DNA of 64,000 nt, from contig NZ_KB906696.1 in the NCBI RefSeq assembly GCF_000381545.1, positions 1 to 64,000 on the forward strand, in the 5' to 3' direction. The notes beneath the pieces are model-generated. The model searched no databases and was not told the origin of the DNA. It saw only the letters and a program-made list of their open reading frames with translations. The DNA is from Rhodonellum psychrophilum GCM71 = DSM 17998 (GTDB taxonomy: Bacteria > Bacteroidota > Bacteroidia > Cytophagales > Cyclobacteriaceae). Of the stretch, positions 8,368 through 17,412 are shown one piece after another. The position numbers were made by a program, and so were the translations under genes. Position 1 is the stretch's first letter. Each line of letters begins with the position of its first letter.

Positions 8368-8548
8368 ACCCGAATTCTAAGACATCGAAAAAGTTACGTA
8401 AAGCATCTAACTTGATTGAGTTAGATGGAAATAGGCATTGGGATTTCCTATTGGGGTTGGAACTGTAAGAAAATCAGACTAAATAGCAAACAACTGATTG
8501 ATTGCTAAGTAAATATGGAGTGGAATTGAATGGATAATGAAATGGAGG
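8364..8548 (-). repeat. Dispersed intergenic element, copy 3 (long form)
   Basis: Inverted orientation, starting TTAAACCCGAATTCTAAGAC inside the acetyltransferase stop. The extra module (8374-8432) includes a small hairpin ATCTAACT/AGTTAGAT (8405-8426). The core TTTCCTATTGGGGTTGGAAC then AAGAAAATCAGAC follows, ending near AATGGATAATGAAATGG. Confidence 0.8.
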
Positions 8549-8647
8549 AAAGACGTATTGCTTAGGTGGTTTACTCGATCAATTTGGGCCTAGGAGACAA
8601 TAAGAAGAAATTCAAGCAAGATCCAGATTCAGGTCAGTTGTTAAATT

Positions 8648-8780
8648 CAAAATATGCGTTGTGTTAGCTGATGGGATTGAAACTAGATAACCAATAGGGT
8701 CAAGGCAAAAAAAGCAAACAACTGAATATTCATTAATCAACTTCAGGTCAGATTGAAATTGGTATTTCAAATCACTTGTG
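8648..8780 (-). repeat. Possible degenerate copy of the dispersed element
   Basis: AAAATATGCGTTGTGTTAG, GGGATTGAAAC, CAACTGAATATTCATTAATC and AGATTGAAATTGGTATT keep the order of family landmarks, but with many changes. The rest of the 8549-8996 gap shows nothing I recognise besides the leader of the SLC13 gene. Confidence 0.35.
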
Positions 8781-8996
8781 TAACCTTTAAAGCTGCCGTT
8801 AATTATCAATTGGTATACGGTGGGATTTTTTTGGATCTGAATGCAACCAACATGTACGGTTCTCGCAGGCAGCGCTCTTTAAAAGTTATATAATTTACAT
8901 TATGTTAAATAGAGTGATTCATATATGCTGCATTCCTCTCCATCCGTTTGAAATTCATGATTTTTTAAGTATCCTTATGCTCAATTTAAAAATGAA

Positions 8997-10466
8997 ATGT
9001 CCCAAATAAAATCCGCACAGGTTGGCCTCTACCTAGGTCCTCTATTCTTCTTGTTCATCCTACTTTTTCTTTCTCCCAAAGGCATGTCTCCTGAGTCTTT
9101 GTCTATGCTGGCTGTGACGGCTTGGGTAGCCACCTGGTGGATTACTGAGTCCATACCCATCGCAGCGACGGCATTGTTGCCCTTGATTTTGTTGCCGCTC
9201 TTGGGAGCGCTGAATATTTCCGACACCGCCTCATCTTATGCGCATCCCATGGTTTTGCTCTACATGGGTGGATTTATGATTGCGGTCACCATTGAAAAAT
9301 GGAATTTGCACAAAAGGATTTCTTTAACCATTATTGCTTTTATAGGAACAAATATCCAAAGGATCATCCTGGGATTTATGGTTGCCACAGCTTTCCTATC
9401 CATGTGGATTTCGAATACTGCCACAGTATTGATGATGCTCCCTATAGCTGTTGCCGTGGTGAGCCAGCTTTCCAATGGTTTGAAAGAAACTGGTGCAATC
9501 AACCCATCAAGGATTGGTAAAGCATTGATGTTGGGCATTGCTTACAGCGCTTCCATAGGTGGAATGGCCACATTGATTGGAACGCCAACAAACATTATCT
9601 TGGCCAGTGTAGTCAAACAATTGTATGCCTATGAAATTTCCTTTTCCCAATGGATGCTCTTTGGTTTGCCTATCTCAATTCTGTTATTGGGGATTTGTTG
9701 GTTCTATTTGGTCAATTTGGCCTATCCCTTTCCGAAAAATTTCTCGATTTCTGGTGGAAAAGAAGAAATCGAAAATCAAATCAAACAACTTGGTCCGATA
9801 TCTACAGAAGAAAAAAGAGTTTTGTGGGTTTTCGGTTTGGTGAGTTTTTCGTGGATAGCAAGATCCTTGATTTTACAGGATTTACTACCTGACCTTGATG
9901 ATACCATTATCGCGATCACGGGAGTGATTCTCCTTTTTGTCCTCCCCGCTTCTGATGGTAAAACTAAATTATTAGATTGGAAGACCGCCGAAAAGATCCC
10001 TTGGGGTATTTTATTGCTTTTTGGTGGTGGATTGTCTTTGGCTGAGGGATTCAAGGAAACCGGACTTGCCTCCTGGATTGGAAATCAATTCGTTTTCCTT
10101 GATTTTATAGCTTTTTGGCTTTTTCTTTTGATCATCATTGCAGCAGTTAATTTCTTGACAGAAATCACCTCAAATGTGGCCACGGCTTCCATGCTTTTGC
10201 CGATTTTGGCTGCCGTGGCTTATTCCATGGGTGTACATCCATTTGGACTTTTGGTCGCTGCAACCATGGCTGCGAGTTGTGCTTTTATGCTTCCGGTGGC
10301 GACTCCCCCAAATGCGGTAGTGTTTGGATCAGGTTATTTGACCATTCCGGATATGGTAAAAGCAGGCTTTTGGATGAATTTGATTTCAATTGCCATCATC
10401 ACAATATTTTCTTACTTCATCTTGCCTATTTTATGGAACTTGGATTTGGGAAACTATCCTTTTTAA
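8997..10466 (+). CDS. SLC13/DASS-family sodium-coupled anion symporter
   Basis: 489 residues, inner membrane, about 11-12 helices. The two DASS signature Ser-Asn-Thr-type motifs are visible: WISNTATVLMMLPIAVAVV (about 140) and ITSNVATASMLLPILAAVA (about 395). Hairpin motifs are GTPTNIILASV (about 198) and ATPPNAVVFGSGYL (about 435). Substrates of the family are Na+-coupled di- and tricarboxylates or sulfate. The SNT/SNV motifs and lack of TrkA-C insertions favour dicarboxylate over sulfate, but this is not certain. It is monocistronic, and a dispersed element begins 6 bp after the stop. Confidence 0.88.
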   Translation: MSQIKSAQVGLYLGPLFFLFILLFLSPKGMSPESLSMLAVTAWVATWWITESIPIAATALLPLILLPLLGALNISDTASSYAHPMVLLYMGGFMIAVTIEKWNLHKRISLTIIAFIGTNIQRIILGFMVATAFLSMWISNTATVLMMLPIAVAVVSQLSNGLKETGAINPSRIGKALMLGIAYSASIGGMATLIGTPTNIILASVVKQLYAYEISFSQWMLFGLPISILLLGICWFYLVNLAYPFPKNFSISGGKEEIENQIKQLGPISTEEKRVLWVFGLVSFSWIARSLILQDLLPDLDDTIIAITGVILLFVLPASDGKTKLLDWKTAEKIPWGILLLFGGGLSLAEGFKETGLASWIGNQFVFLDFIAFWLFLLIIIAAVNFLTEITSNVATASMLLPILAAVAYSMGVHPFGLLVAATMAASCAFMLPVATPPNAVVFGSGYLTIPDMVKAGFWMNLISIAIITIFSYFILPILWNLDLGNYPF

Positions 10467-10471
10467 AAAGA

Positions 10472-10641
10472 GAACCCCGAAATATGCATTGGTCTTCCTA
10501 ATAGGGTTGCAACCGAAAGAAATTCAATGCTTTATGGATTAAGGAAAATTACCGATATGGTGAAGTCAAAAAAAGTGTACAACTAATTGATTATTAAAGA
10601 ATTTTAGATTGGAATAGAATTGGTAATGAATGAAACAGGTT
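10472..10641 (-). repeat. Dispersed intergenic element, copy 4
   Basis: Inverted orientation. Left terminus AACCCCGAAATATGCATTGG, core TTCCTAATAGGGTTGCAACC then GAAAGAAATTCA, then CTAATTGATTATTAAAG, and end TGGTAATGAATGAAACAGGT. The region from 10642 to 10727 holds no recognised feature. Confidence 0.85.
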
Positions 10642-10727
10642 AAAAGGATATGCAATTGAAGTTGCCAATTTTAAATCCCCCTACCCCATTCCAGAAAATG
10701 ATAAAGCTTACCTGATTTATCGTCAGT

Positions 10728-11246
10728 CTAATTACCCAAATACGGTGAGCAAACGGTGATCATTTCCCTATTGAATGCATCAAGGCTATTGTCATTGTTG
10801 CCAACGTTGCCTACACTTAGGATGACTCCATATTCAGGTCCACTGTCAGCAAGATGAACTTTAATATGTCCATCAAAATTCTTGAAATCACTGAAGGTCA
10901 AATTCCTTCCGTCAGATAAAGGACCCAGAACGGTTTCACTTTTCAAATCCTTGATGTTCACGGGATTCAAAAGATGAGCTATGGGTGCATCGGGACTGTC
11001 AAACCCGCCAAAATGGAGATGAGTAGGAAAAAAATACTCTCCAGCATCTTTTTTACCGGACAATACAATGGACAACTCAAGCGATCCATTCGCCAATTCC
11101 CTAACATTTACTTTCCCTTGATAATCAAATTCAGAACCTTGGTAAAGCGCATATTCAAGTTTATTGCTGGTGTATTTTTGTTCCTCTTCTGGTTGACAGG
11201 AAACCAGTACAACTGCCATCAATAAATAAAAAGCCAACTTTTTCAT
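10728..11246 (-). CDS. Lipoprotein of unknown function (CHRD-like pattern)
   Basis: 172 residues from the ATG at 11246. The longer frame to 11300 would put 18 non-signal residues before MKKLAFYLLMAVVLVSC, which is a clear lipoprotein signal with Cys17. The mature part is beta-rich with THLHFGGFDSPDAPIAHLL in the middle, reminiscent of the HxH pattern of CHRD-like domains. It ends with CSPYLGN. Envelope-anchored; function unknown. It diverges from the DNA ligase gene, leaving 133 bp for both promoters. Confidence 0.75.
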   Translation of the reverse strand: MKKLAFYLLMAVVLVSCQPEEEQKYTSNKLEYALYQGSEFDYQGKVNVRELANGSLELSIVLSGKKDAGEYFFPTHLHFGGFDSPDAPIAHLLNPVNIKDLKSETVLGPLSDGRNLTFSDFKNFDGHIKVHLADSGPEYGVILSVGNVGNNDNSLDAFNREMITVCSPYLGN

Positions 11247-11379
11247 TTCTTCTGTGTTTTGAATTAATAACGACCGAATCGAGGATTTGGTTAATTTCAC
11301 ACCTGAATTTATTCAATTTAATGAAGATTCAATGTGATTTTCATCACTTTAAATAAATGACTTGATTTAAACAAAGCCA

Positions 11380-12972
11380 ATGAAGCATTTTGCACTTCTT
11401 TTTTCCAATTTGGATCAGAGCAACAAAACCAGTGATAAGCTGGCTGCTTTGGGGGATTATTTTGCACATGCGGTGGATCAAGATCGTTTATGGGCCATAG
11501 CACTCTTCACCAACAAACGTCCTAAAAGGCAGATCAATACCCGATTGATGCGGGAATGGTGCTGTGAATGGGCGGAAATTCCCATGTGGCTGTTTGAGGA
11601 ATCCTATCATTCCGTTGGTGATTTGGCCGAAACACTATCCTTGCTTTTGCCTATTTCTGAGGAGATTCGGGAAGAATCTCTCTCCTATTGGATTCAATAT
11701 TTGGTTGGGCTGGAAGGATTGGATGAGATTGAAAAAAAAGAAAAAATCATTTATGCCTGGAAATCCCTAGGCAAAGATGGCCGCTTTATTTTCAACAAAA
11801 TCATCACTGGAGGTTTTCGGGTTGGAATCAGCCAAAATTTGATCACCCAAGCAGTGGCAAATACCTTTGCGATGGAGAAAACAGAAGTTGCCCATAGAAT
11901 TATGGGCGATTGGCATCCCAACACGGTGAGTTTCCAGGATTTGATTTTAGCCAAAAATTTTTCTGATGACCTTTCCAGACCTTATCCGTTTTATTTGGCC
12001 TATTCGGTTGACAAGGAATTGGAGGACCTTGGATCCATTCAAGACTGGCAGATAGAATGGAAATGGGATGGGATCCGCGGCCAGATTATCAAGAGGAATG
12101 GGGAAGTTTTTGTTTGGTCAAGAGGGGAAGAATTGATTTCAGAGAAATTCCCAGAATTGATGGAAATGGCAAAGAAATTACCCAACGGAACTGTACTGGA
12201 TGGAGAAATCCTTGCCTTCCAAAATGGGCAACCCCTACCCTTTTCCAAATTGCAAACCAGGATAGGGAGAAAGAATCTCAGCAAGAAAATATTGAAGGAA
12301 GCACCTGTAAGTTTTATCACCTATGATATTTTGGAAAGCCAGGGGAAAGATATCCGAGGATTTTCCATGGGAGAAAGAAGAGCAATTTTGGAGAAAATCG
12401 TTTTTGAAACAAAGGAGGAAAATCTACTGATTTCGGTACAGGTGAAAGCCTTGAACTGGCATGAATTGCGTGAACTTCACCTAGAGGCCAGAAAAATGTT
12501 TGCTGAAGGTTTTATGCTGAAAAATATCCAATCGACTTACGGGGTTGGGAGAAAAAGAGGGGATTGGTGGAAATGGAAAACAGAACCCTTGACCATAGAT
12601 GGTGTGGTCATTTATGCCCAGAAAGGACATGGCAGAAGGTCAAATCTTTATTCTGATTACACATTCGGGGTTTGGGATGGGGATAGATTGATCCCATTTG
12701 CCAAAGCCTACTCGGGATTAACCGATTTGGAAATACAGGAAGTAGACAAATATATCAAGCAAAACACGCTGGAACGCTTTGGTCCTGTGCGGACGGTAAA
12801 ACCTGGGCTAGTCTTCGAAATCGCCTTTGAGGGAATTCAGGAAAGTCCCAGGCACAAATCCGGCATAGCACTTCGTTTTCCTCGCATCCAGCGCTGGAGA
12901 CAGGACAAACCTGTATCGGAAGCAAACACTTTATCAGATCTAAAATCGTTGCTTTCCGAATATGGTGGATAA
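11380..12972 (+). CDS. ATP-dependent DNA ligase (cisplatin-damage-response type)
   Basis: 530 residues. N-terminal domain about 1-200 (helical DNA-binding, as in LigB/Lig1-like ligases). Nucleotidyltransferase domain about 205-410 with motif I EWKWDGIRGQ; K228 is the AMP-accepting lysine. Motif III is LDGEILAF and motif V is DGVVIYAQKGHGRR. C-terminal OB domain about 415-530. It seals nicks using ATP. The 11-bp overlap with the downstream Lhr-type helicase is the known ligase-associated DNA damage response arrangement. The exonuclease and PdeM phosphoesterase often found with them are not adjacent here. Confidence 0.92.
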   Translation: MKHFALLFSNLDQSNKTSDKLAALGDYFAHAVDQDRLWAIALFTNKRPKRQINTRLMREWCCEWAEIPMWLFEESYHSVGDLAETLSLLLPISEEIREESLSYWIQYLVGLEGLDEIEKKEKIIYAWKSLGKDGRFIFNKIITGGFRVGISQNLITQAVANTFAMEKTEVAHRIMGDWHPNTVSFQDLILAKNFSDDLSRPYPFYLAYSVDKELEDLGSIQDWQIEWKWDGIRGQIIKRNGEVFVWSRGEELISEKFPELMEMAKKLPNGTVLDGEILAFQNGQPLPFSKLQTRIGRKNLSKKILKEAPVSFITYDILESQGKDIRGFSMGERRAILEKIVFETKEENLLISVQVKALNWHELRELHLEARKMFAEGFMLKNIQSTYGVGRKRGDWWKWKTEPLTIDGVVIYAQKGHGRRSNLYSDYTFGVWDGDRLIPFAKAYSGLTDLEIQEVDKYIKQNTLERFGPVRTVKPGLVFEIAFEGIQESPRHKSGIALRFPRIQRWRQDKPVSEANTLSDLKSLLSEYGG

Positions 12973-15409
12973 AGATTTGCGAATTGGCAAGGATTATTTT
13001 AAGAGTAAAGGATATCAGCCTTTTGCTTTTCAAACGGAGACATGGGAAGCTTACCTTATGGGTAAATCCGGGTTACTGAACGCACCTACGGGAAGCGGGA
13101 AGACTTTTGCACTCTGGATTCCGATCTTATTGGAATATATCCGAGACAATCCCGATGATTGGCAAAAGCCCAAAAAAAATGGTCTCCAGATCATTTGGGT
13201 CACCCCTCTACGGGCATTGGCACAGGACATTCAGAAAGCCATGCAGGAAGTTTGCCTTGAAATCGGTTTGCCATGGAAAGTTTCGGTAAGAAACGGTGAC
13301 ACGGATGCCAAACAGAAACTTTCCCAAAAAAGGAACCCGCCTGAATGTTTGGTGACTACTCCTGAGACCTTGCATATCCTACTTTCCCAAAAAGAAAACC
13401 AAAAGCTATTCGAAAACCTCAAATGTATCGTGGTGGACGAGTGGCACGAATTGATGGGAAACAAAAGAGGTGTTCAGGTTCAGTTGGCGGTCCAATACAT
13501 CAAAGCAAGCTGTCCGCTTCCTCTAAAGCTATGGGGAATATCGGCTACCATCGGAAACTTGGAGCAAGCATGCGAAATCCTCGTTGGGAAAAACGCCCCG
13601 AGTGAAATCATCCGTGCCAAGATCAAGAAGAACATTACCATGCATACGGTCTATCCTGACGAGCTGGAAAAATATCCATGGTCCGGCCATTTGGGTATCA
13701 AGCTTTTGGATAAAATCATACCAATCATCGAAAGCCGATCCTCCCTACTGCTCTTCACCAATACCCGTGCGCAAACTGAAATCTGGTACCAAAAGATCCT
13801 GGAAAAAAGACCGGATTGGGCAGGATGGGTAGCCATGCACCATGGGTCTCTGGATCCTGCTGTAAGAGCATGGGTTGAAAATGCCCTGCATGATGGGCGG
13901 TTGAAAGTCGTTGTCTGCACTTCAAGTTTGGATTTGGGTGTGGATTTTAGGCCTGTGGATGCGGTCATTCAGATCGGGAGTCCAAAAGGAGTAGCAAGAT
14001 TTGTCCAGAGAGCCGGCCGTTCGGGACATAGACCTGGGGTGCCAAGTGAAATCTATTTTGTACCTACCAACTCATTGGAGTTGATGGAGGCTGCCGCGCT
14101 CAGAATTGCGATCCAACAGGAGGAAATGGAAAATATCCATTGCCCCGAAAACACATATGATGTATTGATTCAGTTCCTGATTACTTTGGCTGTCGGTGAG
14201 GGATTTATTTTTGACCAAATCCTGGAAGTCATCCGAAATACCCATTCCTTCCAAAACATCAGCAAGGAAAACTTTGATTGGGTCATAGCATTCGTGACAC
14301 ATGGGGGTGAATCCTTAAGCGGATATGATGAATTCTCCAAAGTAGAAATAGAGGAAAATGGACTTTATAAAGTCAATAACAAAAAAACAGCCATGCGTCA
14401 CCGGCTCTCCATGGGGACGATTGTGAGTGATCCGATGCTGAAGGTTAGGTTCAAGACTGGAGGCTATCTGGGAATGGTTGAGGAGAATTTTGTTTCAAAA
14501 CTTAAATCTGGAGACCGGTTTTTCTTTGCAGGGAGAAATTTGGAATTCATCAAAATCAAAGAAATGAGTGCATTGGTACAACTTTCCAAGAAAAAAACGG
14601 TGAACGTACCCAGGTTTATGGGAGGTAGAATCTCGCTGACTTCCAAATTGGCTTTTAAAATCCGGGAAATTTTGGAAGCTGCCTCCCAGAATGATTTTTT
14701 GACCGAAGAAGCAGAATATATCGCTCCACTTTTGAAATTACAGGAGCGATTGTCTATGGTGCCTGGGCGCACCTTTTTGATAGAAAAGAACAATTCCAAG
14801 GAAGGATTCCATCTGTTTTTCTATCCTTTTGAAGGACGAGTTGTCCATGAAATTTTGGGCGCACTGGTGGCATATAGAATAAGCGTGAGTTATCCGATCA
14901 GTTTCAGCATAGCGATGAATGACTATGGCTTTGAACTGCTATCCGACATTGACATTCCGATCGAAGAAATTTTGGAACAAGATCTGTTTTCGGAAAAAAA
15001 TCTCACCGAAGATATCCTGACCTGCATCAACGAAAGCGAAATGGCCAAAAGGAAATTCAGAGACATTGCGACCATTTCGGGATTGGTCTTTCAGGGATTT
15101 CCTGGCAAACCATTGAAATTTAAGCATCTTCAATCCACGTCGGGAATTCTTTATGGTGTGTTCCAAGAATATGATTCCACAAATTTGTTACTCGAACAGG
15201 CCCATCGGGAAGTTTTGGACCTTCAGATGGAGAAAGACAAAATTTTGGAGGCGATCCGGAAGATCAACCGACAAGAGATACAAGTTAGGTTTCCGGGGCA
15301 GTTTACCCCATTTTCATTTCCCATCATGGTTGATCGATTAAGGGCCACACTTTCTTCGGAAACACTCGAGGATAGGATTGTGAAAATGAAAGCTCATTTA
15401 CTTGAATGA
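12962..15409 (+). CDS. Ligase-associated DExH-box helicase (Lhr-like)
   Basis: 815 residues. Walker A APTGSGKT (41-48), motif Ia TPLRALAQDI (81-90), motif II DEWH (159-162), motif III SATIG, motif IV/V TSSLDLGVDFRPVDAVIQIG and motif VI QRAGRSGHRPG. The C-terminal third is an Lhr-core winged-helix/beta-barrel region plus DEAD_assoc-type domain. It should translocate 3'-5' on ssDNA and unwind duplexes during repair. It overlaps the ligase by 11 bp, indicating translational coupling. The length fits the ligase-associated subgroup rather than the ~1500-residue long Lhr. The end is clean at 15409. Confidence 0.92.
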   Translation: MVDKDLRIGKDYFKSKGYQPFAFQTETWEAYLMGKSGLLNAPTGSGKTFALWIPILLEYIRDNPDDWQKPKKNGLQIIWVTPLRALAQDIQKAMQEVCLEIGLPWKVSVRNGDTDAKQKLSQKRNPPECLVTTPETLHILLSQKENQKLFENLKCIVVDEWHELMGNKRGVQVQLAVQYIKASCPLPLKLWGISATIGNLEQACEILVGKNAPSEIIRAKIKKNITMHTVYPDELEKYPWSGHLGIKLLDKIIPIIESRSSLLLFTNTRAQTEIWYQKILEKRPDWAGWVAMHHGSLDPAVRAWVENALHDGRLKVVVCTSSLDLGVDFRPVDAVIQIGSPKGVARFVQRAGRSGHRPGVPSEIYFVPTNSLELMEAAALRIAIQQEEMENIHCPENTYDVLIQFLITLAVGEGFIFDQILEVIRNTHSFQNISKENFDWVIAFVTHGGESLSGYDEFSKVEIEENGLYKVNNKKTAMRHRLSMGTIVSDPMLKVRFKTGGYLGMVEENFVSKLKSGDRFFFAGRNLEFIKIKEMSALVQLSKKKTVNVPRFMGGRISLTSKLAFKIREILEAASQNDFLTEEAEYIAPLLKLQERLSMVPGRTFLIEKNNSKEGFHLFFYPFEGRVVHEILGALVAYRISVSYPISFSIAMNDYGFELLSDIDIPIEEILEQDLFSEKNLTEDILTCINESEMAKRKFRDIATISGLVFQGFPGKPLKFKHLQSTSGILYGVFQEYDSTNLLLEQAHREVLDLQMEKDKILEAIRKINRQEIQVRFPGQFTPFSFPIMVDRLRATLSSETLEDRIVKMKAHLLE

Positions 15410-15486
15410 ATTAATTGTGATTTGCTTTGATTTCGAGCAACTAAAACCTAGTTTCGATCGATTTATGATCCCTGTAAGCTTATCCC

Positions 15487-17412
15487 TTGAAAATGTGCCC
15501 AAAATTCTTTTTAAAAAAGCAATTGCTAATGCTCATGCAATTGTGCCTAATTGTTTTTTTTCTTGGAATCAAGGTCAATACTGCAAATGGTTCGATATTG
15601 ATTGCTGGCATTTTGATACAGGAATCAAGCGATACTACTGTAAGTATAGAGAACTTGCAGTACTTCAGTGAGCGGGCTTGGAAAAACCATTATTCAGACT
15701 CTGCGCAGGTCTATTATGAGGAAGTAATCGATATGGCCAAGAAGCTTGGCGATAAAAATATCGAGGCCCAAAATCTAAACCGTCTGGGAATTTTTTATCG
15801 CAATTTGGATCTTCAAGAGGAAGCCTTGAAATATTATGACGAGGCACTTAAAACCAGCAGGAGTATTCAAAACAAAAAAGAGGAAGGTTTTGCATTGAAC
15901 AACATTGCACAGATTTATCACTATCAAAACCTTCATGAGGAATCGATTGATTTTTATACAGAGGCACAGACAATTTTTCAAGAAATTAATTTCATGGAAG
16001 GACTTGGCTATACCTATACGGGTTTGAGCGCGGCATATAGCGAAATCAAAAACTACCTACTTGCCATTGAGCTCATCAACAAGGCAATCCAAATCCGAAT
16101 GGATTTGGATCATGAGAGACAAGTGACCATCTCTAAACTTAACCGAGGGGATATTTATTATCAACTTGGGAATTTGGAAGCAGCGGAAGCCGATATTAGG
16201 ACTTTCTTGGATTATGCCTTGGTTCATGATCAAAGAGGTGCTGTATCCACTTATGGTAAACTTGGAGAAGTCTATTTTAAGGGCAATCAAGATGAAAAAG
16301 CCATTGAAATGGCGCAAAAAGCGATTGAGTTAAATGTGTCCCATCCCAATTCAACAGGCATGGTCACCGTATATGGATTGCTTTACCAAATTTTCCTCAA
16401 AAAAAATCAACCAGAAAAAGCTATGCAATATTTGGAGCTTTTGTCTGAAGCAAAAAATGCCATCGATGAGGAAAAAACAAAAAATTATCTTTCTGCCTTG
16501 ATGATCCAAAAGCAAAAGGATGAAATTGCGGCACTCAATCGGGAGAATTTATTGAAGGATAAAAATGACAATTTCAAATTGTGGATATCCTACATTCTGA
16601 CGATACTGGTCGTGGTCCTTTTTGCAGCATTTTTTGTCTACTATAGATCTTTTCAAAAGGAAAAAGACAATCTAAATAAGTTATTGGAACAAAAAATCAG
16701 GATTCAGAAGCAAGCTGAAGAACTTGACAAATTGAATTTAGTGAAAGACAAGATTTTTTCCATCCTTGCCCATGACCTAAGAGGTCCACTGCATTCCCTT
16801 CAGGGAATGATTGAATTGATGAACCAGAATGACCTGACACAAGATGAATTTAAATCCTTCTTGCCCCTGCTTTCTCAAAATCTAGGAAACAACACCATCC
16901 TGCTGGAAAATCTCCTAACATGGTCCAAAAGTCAGATGAAGGGAATGGAAGCAAATTTCAAAACTTTTAATTTGTTTTTGGTTATCGAAAACAACTTCTC
17001 TTTCTTCCAAAAATCAAACTATTTCAAAGGCCAAAAGCTATTCAACAAGGTCCCTGATCCTCTAATGGTGAAAGCTGACAAAGCCATGTTGGAAGTCGTA
17101 TTGAGGAATTTGATCTCCAATGCCTTAAAATTCACATCCAAGGATGATGAAATCAAGATCAGTTGTCTTCTAAGATCAGATGGAACCTACACGATCAGTG
17201 TTGAAGATTCGGGCGTTGGAATGAAAGAAGAAAGTTTAAACAAGCTCTTTGGGAAAGAATTTATCTCTACATCGGGTACCCATCAGGAATCGGGTACGGG
17301 AATAGGCCTTTTGCTTTCCAAGGAATTGATTGAAAAAAACCGCGGGATAATCTGGGCGGAAAGTAAACTCGGCCTTGGATCAACCTTTAAATTTACGATT
17401 TCCAAATCCTAA
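15487..17412 (+). CDS. TPR-containing sensor histidine kinase
   Basis: 641 residues. An N-terminal hydrophobic stretch (11-27) acts as signal or anchor. TPR repeats span about 55-330 (e.g. NLNRLGIFYRNLDLQEEALK, ALNNIAQIYHYQNLHEESI). A transmembrane helix covers 364-387, then a coiled coil. HisKA has DKIFSILAHDLRGPL with H429, and the HATPase domain (about 520-640) has VEDSGVGM and GTGIGLLL. The periplasmic TPR sensor with cytosolic kinase is a common Bacteroidota design. No response regulator is adjacent, so its partner is elsewhere. Its stop overlaps the convergent trkH stop by 4 bp. Several near start codons (15487, 15493) are possible. Confidence 0.88.
   Translation: MKMCPKFFLKKQLLMLMQLCLIVFFLGIKVNTANGSILIAGILIQESSDTTVSIENLQYFSERAWKNHYSDSAQVYYEEVIDMAKKLGDKNIEAQNLNRLGIFYRNLDLQEEALKYYDEALKTSRSIQNKKEEGFALNNIAQIYHYQNLHEESIDFYTEAQTIFQEINFMEGLGYTYTGLSAAYSEIKNYLLAIELINKAIQIRMDLDHERQVTISKLNRGDIYYQLGNLEAAEADIRTFLDYALVHDQRGAVSTYGKLGEVYFKGNQDEKAIEMAQKAIELNVSHPNSTGMVTVYGLLYQIFLKKNQPEKAMQYLELLSEAKNAIDEEKTKNYLSALMIQKQKDEIAALNRENLLKDKNDNFKLWISYILTILVVVLFAAFFVYYRSFQKEKDNLNKLLEQKIRIQKQAEELDKLNLVKDKIFSILAHDLRGPLHSLQGMIELMNQNDLTQDEFKSFLPLLSQNLGNNTILLENLLTWSKSQMKGMEANFKTFNLFLVIENNFSFFQKSNYFKGQKLFNKVPDPLMVKADKAMLEVVLRNLISNALKFTSKDDEIKISCLLRSDGTYTISVEDSGVGMKEESLNKLFGKEFISTSGTHQESGTGIGLLLSKELIEKNRGIIWAESKLGLGSTFKFTISKS

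Noticed and set aside
8612-8809. 65-codon minus-strand frame in the 8.5-9 kb gap
   Set aside because: It coincides with a degenerate dispersed element and lacks any recognisable domain or conserved neighbour.
15402-15671. 89-codon frame between the helicase and the TPR kinase
   Set aside because: It overlaps the kinase N-terminus in another frame and has no domain pattern.
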